Part shown: piece after piece, positions 5,808-9,027 of the stretch
Layout of the letters: every line of letters starts with the position of its first letter
How positions within the stretch are numbered: the stretch's first letter is position 1
NCBI GenBank assembly: GCA_937902995.1
Contig: CALEKY010000057.1
Location: forward strand, 1 to 9,027
DNA from: an uncultured Sinobacteraceae bacterium
GTDB taxonomy: Bacteria > Pseudomonadota > Gammaproteobacteria > Steroidobacterales > Steroidobacteraceae
Reading direction: 5' to 3'
Length of the DNA stretch: 9,027 bases
Program-made: the position numbers and the translations under genes
The notes under the pieces: generated by a model
The model's database searches: none
What the model was told of the DNA's origin: nothing
The model's input: only the letters and a program-made list of their open reading frames with translations

Positions 5808-6791
5808 ATGAGCCATCCATCAATTCGCGGTCGCTCGTCGCTCACGATGCTTGCATTGTTTGTGTTTGCATCGTTCCGCGCCGTCCTTGCCGAGGAGCCT
5901 GCCGAATCGGCGACCGTCCGACATCATGAGGTCAGCTATCGAACGACCGAGATTCAAGGCGTGGAGATCTTCTATCGGGAAGCAGGGCCGAGGGATGCTC
6001 CCGCAATCGTGTTGCTACACGGCTTTCCCTCGTCGTCGAACATGTACCGGAATTTGATCCCGGTGCTCGCCCAGCGTTATCGCGTGACTGCACCGGACTA
6101 TCCTGGATTCGGACACAGCGCAGCGCCGCCTCGCGAGCAATTCGAGTATTCGTTCGCCAATCTCGCGCAGGTCGTCGACGGTTTGCTGTCGAAGCTTCGT
6201 GTCGAGCGATATGCGTTGTATGTGATGGATTACGGTGCGCCGGTCGGCTTTCGCTTGGCGCTGAAGCATCCGGAGCGCGTGACCGCGTTGGTCGTACAGA
6301 ACGGCAATGCGTACGAAGAAGGGTTGAAAGAGTTCTGGAAGCCGATCAAAGCGTATTGGGCGAGCGGATCCAAAGCCGATCGAGAGGCGATGCGTGCGGC
6401 GACGACGCTTGCCTTTACTCGGGAGCAATACTTGGAGGGAGTCAAGGATCCGACGCGCATCGATCCGACTGCATGGCTCGTCGATCAGGCGCTGCTCGAT
6501 CGGCCGGGCAACACGGAGATCCAGCTCGATCTGTTCTACGACTACCGGACGAACGTTGAGCTCTACCCGAAGTTTCAGGCCTTCTTCCGCGAGTACCGGC
6601 CGCCGACGCTCATTGTGTGGGGCCGTAACGACAAGATCTTTCCGGAGGATGGTGCTCGCGCGTACTTGCGCGACTTGCCGGAGGCTGAGCTACATCTGCT
6701 GGATACGGGGCATTTCGCACTCGAGGACAAAGGCGAAGAAATCGCGCAGCTGATGCTCGATTTCCTGGCGCGAACTATCGGTAAACAATAG
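5808..6791 (+). CDS. Exported alpha/beta hydrolase, epoxide hydrolase / dehalogenase-like (Asp nucleophile)
   Basis: The 327-aa product starts at an ATG with AGGAG 7 bases upstream. Residues 1-28 form a Sec signal peptide: a basic start, the hydrophobic LTMLALFVFASF, and a likely cut after AVLA. The mature domain is an alpha/beta hydrolase. HGFPSSS (71-77) is the oxyanion-hole loop, DYPGFGHS follows, and the nucleophile elbow is VMDYGAP with Asp141. The likely acid is Asp275 (GRNDKIF) and the His is His302 (DTGHFALED). An Asp nucleophile points to the epoxide hydrolase / haloacid or haloalkane dehalogenase branch, working through an alkyl-ester intermediate. However, the Trp that usually follows the Asp in haloalkane dehalogenases is Tyr, and the elbow reads DYGAP rather than DWGG. 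Substrate is therefore unassigned. Periplasmic location is inferred from the signal peptide. It is divergent from, and probably controlled by, the CGNR regulator. Confidence 0.87.
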   Translation: MSHPSIRGRSSLTMLALFVFASFRAVLAEEPAESATVRHHEVSYRTTEIQGVEIFYREAGPRDAPAIVLLHGFPSSSNMYRNLIPVLAQRYRVTAPDYPGFGHSAAPPREQFEYSFANLAQVVDGLLSKLRVERYALYVMDYGAPVGFRLALKHPERVTALVVQNGNAYEEGLKEFWKPIKAYWASGSKADREAMRAATTLAFTREQYLEGVKDPTRIDPTAWLVDQALLDRPGNTEIQLDLFYDYRTNVELYPKFQAFFREYRPPTLIVWGRNDKIFPEDGARAYLRDLPEAELHLLDTGHFALEDKGEEIAQLMLDFLARTIGKQ

Positions 6792-6797
6792 GCAGAC

Positions 6798-6835
6798 CGC
6801 TGGAGGGTGCTTGGGGCACAAGCACCCTCTCAGCG
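6798..6835. terminator. Hairpin between convergent genes, likely bidirectional terminator
   Basis: An 11-bp perfect stem (6803-6813 with 6819-6829, loop GGGCA) is extended by five more pairs (6798-6802 with 6831-6835) across a single bulged T at 6830. It starts 7 bases after the hydrolase stop. No U-tract follows on the plus strand. The VOC gene reading the other way ends at 6917, about 80 bases from it. Confidence 0.7.
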
Positions 6836-6916
6836 CTATAACGAAATGCTTGCCTCGATTGCTTGAACGCTCAATGCAAGCAGGGGCGGGCGAGGCTCCG
6901 CGCCCCGACAATCGAA

Positions 6917-7318
6917 TCAGCCTTCCTGTTTCACGCGATAGATCGCGCACAGCTTGTTGCCGTCGGGGTCGCGAACGTACGCGAGGTACATCTTCCCCAT
7001 GTTGTTCGTGCGCAAGCCCGGCGGATCCTCGATGGACGTGCCGCCGTGTGCGACGGCGGTGTCATGAAATGCCTGGACTTGCTCCGGCGAGTTGCACTTG
7101 AAGCCGATCGTGGCGCCGTTCGCCGGCGTCGCCGGTTCGCCATTGATGGGCTGGGTGATGCCGAACGTATTGCCGTCGTGCCGATAGAAATAACGTATGT
7201 GGCCGGACGGAGAGATGTTCTTGATGCCCTCCTTGGCGCCTAGCGTTCCCAGTACTGCATCGTAAAAACGCTTCGATCGCTCGATGTCGTTCGATCCGAC
7301 CATGACGTGATTGAACAT
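6917..7318 (-). CDS. VOC (glyoxalase / bleomycin-resistance fold) family protein
   Basis: The 133-aa product has the usual length for a one-chain VOC protein. Two beta-alpha-beta-beta-beta modules can be followed: MFNHVMVGSNDIERSKRFYDAVLG at the N-terminus, and a second module ending in YLAYVRDPDGNKLCAIYR. GGGGG lies 5 bases before the ATG at 7318. His4 is in the position of the first metal ligand, but the closing Glu usual after DPDGN is Cys124, and the second-module His appears to be Thr70 (TIGFKCN). Metal-dependent catalysis of the glyoxalase I type is therefore doubtful. It may be a binding protein or a variant enzyme. It lies on the same strand as the upstream esterase but behind a hairpin, so joint transcription is uncertain. 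Confidence 0.85.
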   Translation of the reverse strand: MFNHVMVGSNDIERSKRFYDAVLGTLGAKEGIKNISPSGHIRYFYRHDGNTFGITQPINGEPATPANGATIGFKCNSPEQVQAFHDTAVAHGGTSIEDPPGLRTNNMGKMYLAYVRDPDGNKLCAIYRVKQEG

Positions 7319-7465
7319 GAATGCCCCCAGCTTTGTTGTGTTTGAGTGAGCGATTCAAGCGTATACGAAAACACGAATATTCGCTGCGCTGCCGTGAAGC
7401 AGGGAGCGGGAGAAGAATGCAGCAGGTGCGAGGCGTCGCCGAGGAGCTCGGCGACGCCCTGGCAA
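7319..7465. other. Intergenic spacer with two short palindromes
   Basis: This spacer lies between the esterase stop and the VOC start, both on the minus strand. Besides the hairpin at 7432-7458 it holds two perfect palindromes, CGTATACG (7360-7367) and CGAATATTCG (7374-7383). These are upstream of the VOC start, where its promoter would lie. No clear -35/-10 pair was found. Confidence 0.4.
7432..7458 (-). terminator. Hairpin behind the carboxylesterase gene
   Basis: GGCGTCGCCGAG (7432-7443) and CTCGGCGACGCC (7447-7458) form a perfect 12-bp GC-rich stem around the 3-base loop GAG. On the minus strand it begins 7 bases after the esterase stop codon (7468-7466). No U-run follows, so it may be a factor-assisted terminator or an mRNA 3'-end stabiliser. 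Confidence 0.65.
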
Positions 7466-9027
7466 TCAATCGCGCCAGAACTCGCAACGATGTTCGTTGC
7501 TGTAGGCGCTCAATGAATACGGTGCGGGACCCGACGAATTCCAGCGTCGCACGAATCCGAGTTGTGCGGGCAGCCAGAGGTTCCATTCCAGTCGAGGTCC
7601 GAGATTCGGACTGCCCGTGTATGCGAAGTTGGTCCACGCCGTCACCATGTCTTCGGCAAGCGCGCGCTGCTGTGCGTTGAGCGGAATGGGCGGCATGTTC
7701 GTGACGATGTCGAACAAATACTGCAAATCAGCTTCGTGCGATGCGCCGTAGGGCATGCTCGCCGGCGGCAGGTATCGTTGCGGTGCCGTCCGGTCGTTGA
7801 ACTCGTACACGTACGTCGGAACGTAGCGCGCCAAGTAGCGCGAAGACTTCAGCATGTTGCATGCGAAGACGGCGTCGGTGCCGATAGCGGCCAGCGCCGT
7901 GTTCGTGTCGGGGTAGTTCGCGAGCGGATATTCCTGCGCGATGACCGCGGCGTGGTCGAGCGTCGTGCCGACCAGTGCCGAAATGGCGAACGTGTAGATT
8001 TCCGGCGTCGCCGGGCCGCTGACGAAATCGAACGACAGCGGGATGAACAAACGAAACTCGTCGCGCGTGGCGCCTTGCATGACCGGTACGCGATGGAATT
8101 TGCCAGCGGCGAGCGCGTCGCCGATGGAGCGCGGCAAGATGTAGTTGTCGACGTTCGGTAGGAAGCCGAGGGCGGCAGGGATCTGATTCGCAAGGACCGT
8201 AGCGACCGGAAGCGCACGCAGACAGGCAGCGTCCTGTGTCGTGCAGCCTGTCGCATTGGCGAAGGCGATTCCGGATTGCTCTGCTTCGGCGAGCGTCGGT
8301 TGTTGCAGCGAATAGGCGCCGCTTTGAATGATGGCTCGGTGGAACAAGCCTTGCGATTCCGGCGACACGAGATGCACGTGCACGCTCAGCCCGCCGGCAG
8401 AGTCGCCGAAGATCGTCACGTTGTGCGGATTGCCGCCGAACTTGGCGATATTGTTCTTGACCCAGCGCAGCGCTGCTTGTTGATCCATCAGACCGTAATT
8501 GCCCGAGGTGCGCGGCTTGGCCTCTTTCGTGAGGGCGGGATGCGCGAGAAAACCCAGCGCGCCGAGTCGATAGTTCACCGTGACGACGACAACGCCGCGC
8601 TTGACGAGCCGGCGCGGATCGTAGTCGTCGGCCTCGCCGAATTGATAGGCACCCGGGTGGAACCACACCATTACGGGAAGATGGTGGGCGTTCTTCTTAT
8701 CCGGCGTGTAGACGTTCAGATAAAGGCAGTCTTCATCGAAGCTTTCCAAGCCGAACGGCGAACCGAACTGCGGGCAGGACGAGCCGAATTGCTGAGCAAG
8801 GAGCGGCTTCGTCCACTTCGCCGGCGGTTGCGGCGCTTTCCAACGCAACTTGCCGACCGGCGGCGCGGCATAAGGAATACCGAGAAACTGGCGAATCCCG
8901 TCATCCGCCGATCCGATCACCGGGCCGTATTGAGTGGCGACTTCGAGCTGCTTCGCATGCTGCTGAGGATGCGCATGAGGCGGCGGATTCGGGTGCGGAT
9001 GCGGGTTCGCGTGCGGCGGCGGATTCG
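7466..9027 (-). CDS. Type-B carboxylesterase, 5'-truncated, with Pro/His-rich N-terminal linker
   Basis: The frame stays open from the stop at 7466 to the window edge. A GTG at 8920 is in frame, but starting there would remove VATQYGPVIGS, a normal part of the family's first strand, so the true start is outside. Numbering from that GTG codon, the carboxylesterase type-B signatures are EDCLYLNVYTP (63-73), the oxyanion loop FHPGAY (87-92, with Pro where Gly is common), and FGDSAGG with the nucleophile Ser174. The likely acid is Glu288 (RDEF) and the His is His395 (GASHEADLQYLF). Cys49/Cys65 and Cys226/Cys233 suit the usual disulfides, and the chain ends CEFWRD like its relatives. Ahead of the domain is a repetitive linker rich in Pro, His and Asn. 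The enzyme should hydrolyse carboxylic esters; export is likely for the family, but the signal peptide is not in view. Confidence 0.92.
   Translation of the reverse strand, partial: NPPPHANPHPHPNPPPHAHPQQHAKQLEVATQYGPVIGSADDGIRQFLGIPYAAPPVGKLRWKAPQPPAKWTKPLLAQQFGSSCPQFGSPFGLESFDEDCLYLNVYTPDKKNAHHLPVMVWFHPGAYQFGEADDYDPRRLVKRGVVVVTVNYRLGALGFLAHPALTKEAKPRTSGNYGLMDQQAALRWVKNNIAKFGGNPHNVTIFGDSAGGLSVHVHLVSPESQGLFHRAIIQSGAYSLQQPTLAEAEQSGIAFANATGCTTQDAACLRALPVATVLANQIPAALGFLPNVDNYILPRSIGDALAAGKFHRVPVMQGATRDEFRLFIPLSFDFVSGPATPEIYTFAISALVGTTLDHAAVIAQEYPLANYPDTNTALAAIGTDAVFACNMLKSSRYLARYVPTYVYEFNDRTAPQRYLPPASMPYGASHEADLQYLFDIVTNMPPIPLNAQQRALAEDMVTAWTNFAYTGSPNLGPRLEWNLWLPAQLGFVRRWNSSGPAPYSLSAYSNEHRCEFWRD
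8957..9027 (-). repeat. In-frame 36-base tandem repeat encoding a Pro/His-rich linker
   Basis: The 12-base string GCGGCGGATTCG occurs at 8980-8991 and again at 9016-9027, giving a 36-base (12-residue) period. The encoded units are NPPPHANPHPHP and NPPPHAHPQQHA, with 6 His and 10 Pro across both. The array runs off the window edge, so copy number is unknown. Confidence 0.75.

Noticed and set aside
7360..7383. Palindromes CGTATACG and CGAATATTCG as an operator
   Set aside because: They are short, differ from each other and have no linked regulator; they may be chance in an AT-richer spacer.
8918..8920. GTG as the carboxylesterase start
   Set aside because: Starting here would cut off the conserved TQYGPVIG strand; the frame continues open to the window edge.

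Overview
The window is GC-rich, densely coding DNA of the kind seen in environmental Gammaproteobacteria. The mix of an FG-GAP propeller protein, a type-B carboxylesterase and a CGNR regulator would suit a Steroidobacter- or Xanthomonas-like lineage. That placement is an impression from gene content and codon use; there is no rRNA or marker gene to confirm it. I see no mobile element, tRNA, rRNA or CRISPR array.

Layout. (1) 1-1509 (+): C-terminal part of a secreted or surface protein ending in a complete seven-blade FG-GAP/integrin-like beta-propeller. (2) 1521-1551: a strong hairpin between two convergent genes. (3) 1552-2877 (-): a MOP/Wzx-type membrane flippase whose N-terminus appears to begin at a CTG codon. 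(4) 2878-3228: a divergent intergenic region with a hairpin and two doubtful small ORFs. (5) 3229-4962 (+): an asparagine-synthetase-family ATP-dependent amide ligase. It has lost the glutaminase cysteine (MGGI instead of MCGI) and carries a GYGSD motif that resembles beta-lactam synthetase more than AsnB. (6) 5088-5678 (-) and 5808-6791 (+): a divergent pair, a CGNR/ABATE zinc-finger regulator and an exported alpha/beta hydrolase with an Asp nucleophile. The gap between them holds a nested dyad-symmetric operator over two back-to-back promoters. (7) 6798-6835: a hairpin between convergent genes. (8) 6917-7318 (-): a small VOC-family protein. (9) 7432-7458: a hairpin behind the esterase. (10) 7466-9027 (-): a type-B carboxylesterase whose 5' end lies beyond the window, with a Pro/His-rich repeat linker before the catalytic domain.

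How the genes may work together. The flippase and the AsnB-like ligase are divergent neighbours. A flippase beside such a ligase would suit modification and export of an envelope glycan or of a small amide or lactam, but no glycosyltransferase or other pathway gene is present to decide between these. The CGNR regulator and the alpha/beta hydrolase look like a self-contained, autoregulated unit. The hydrolase, VOC protein and esterase could belong to breakdown of an ester or xenobiotic, but nothing in the sequence links them directly.

The two most interesting points are the unusual active-site residues of the ligase and the concentric operator at 5708-5781.
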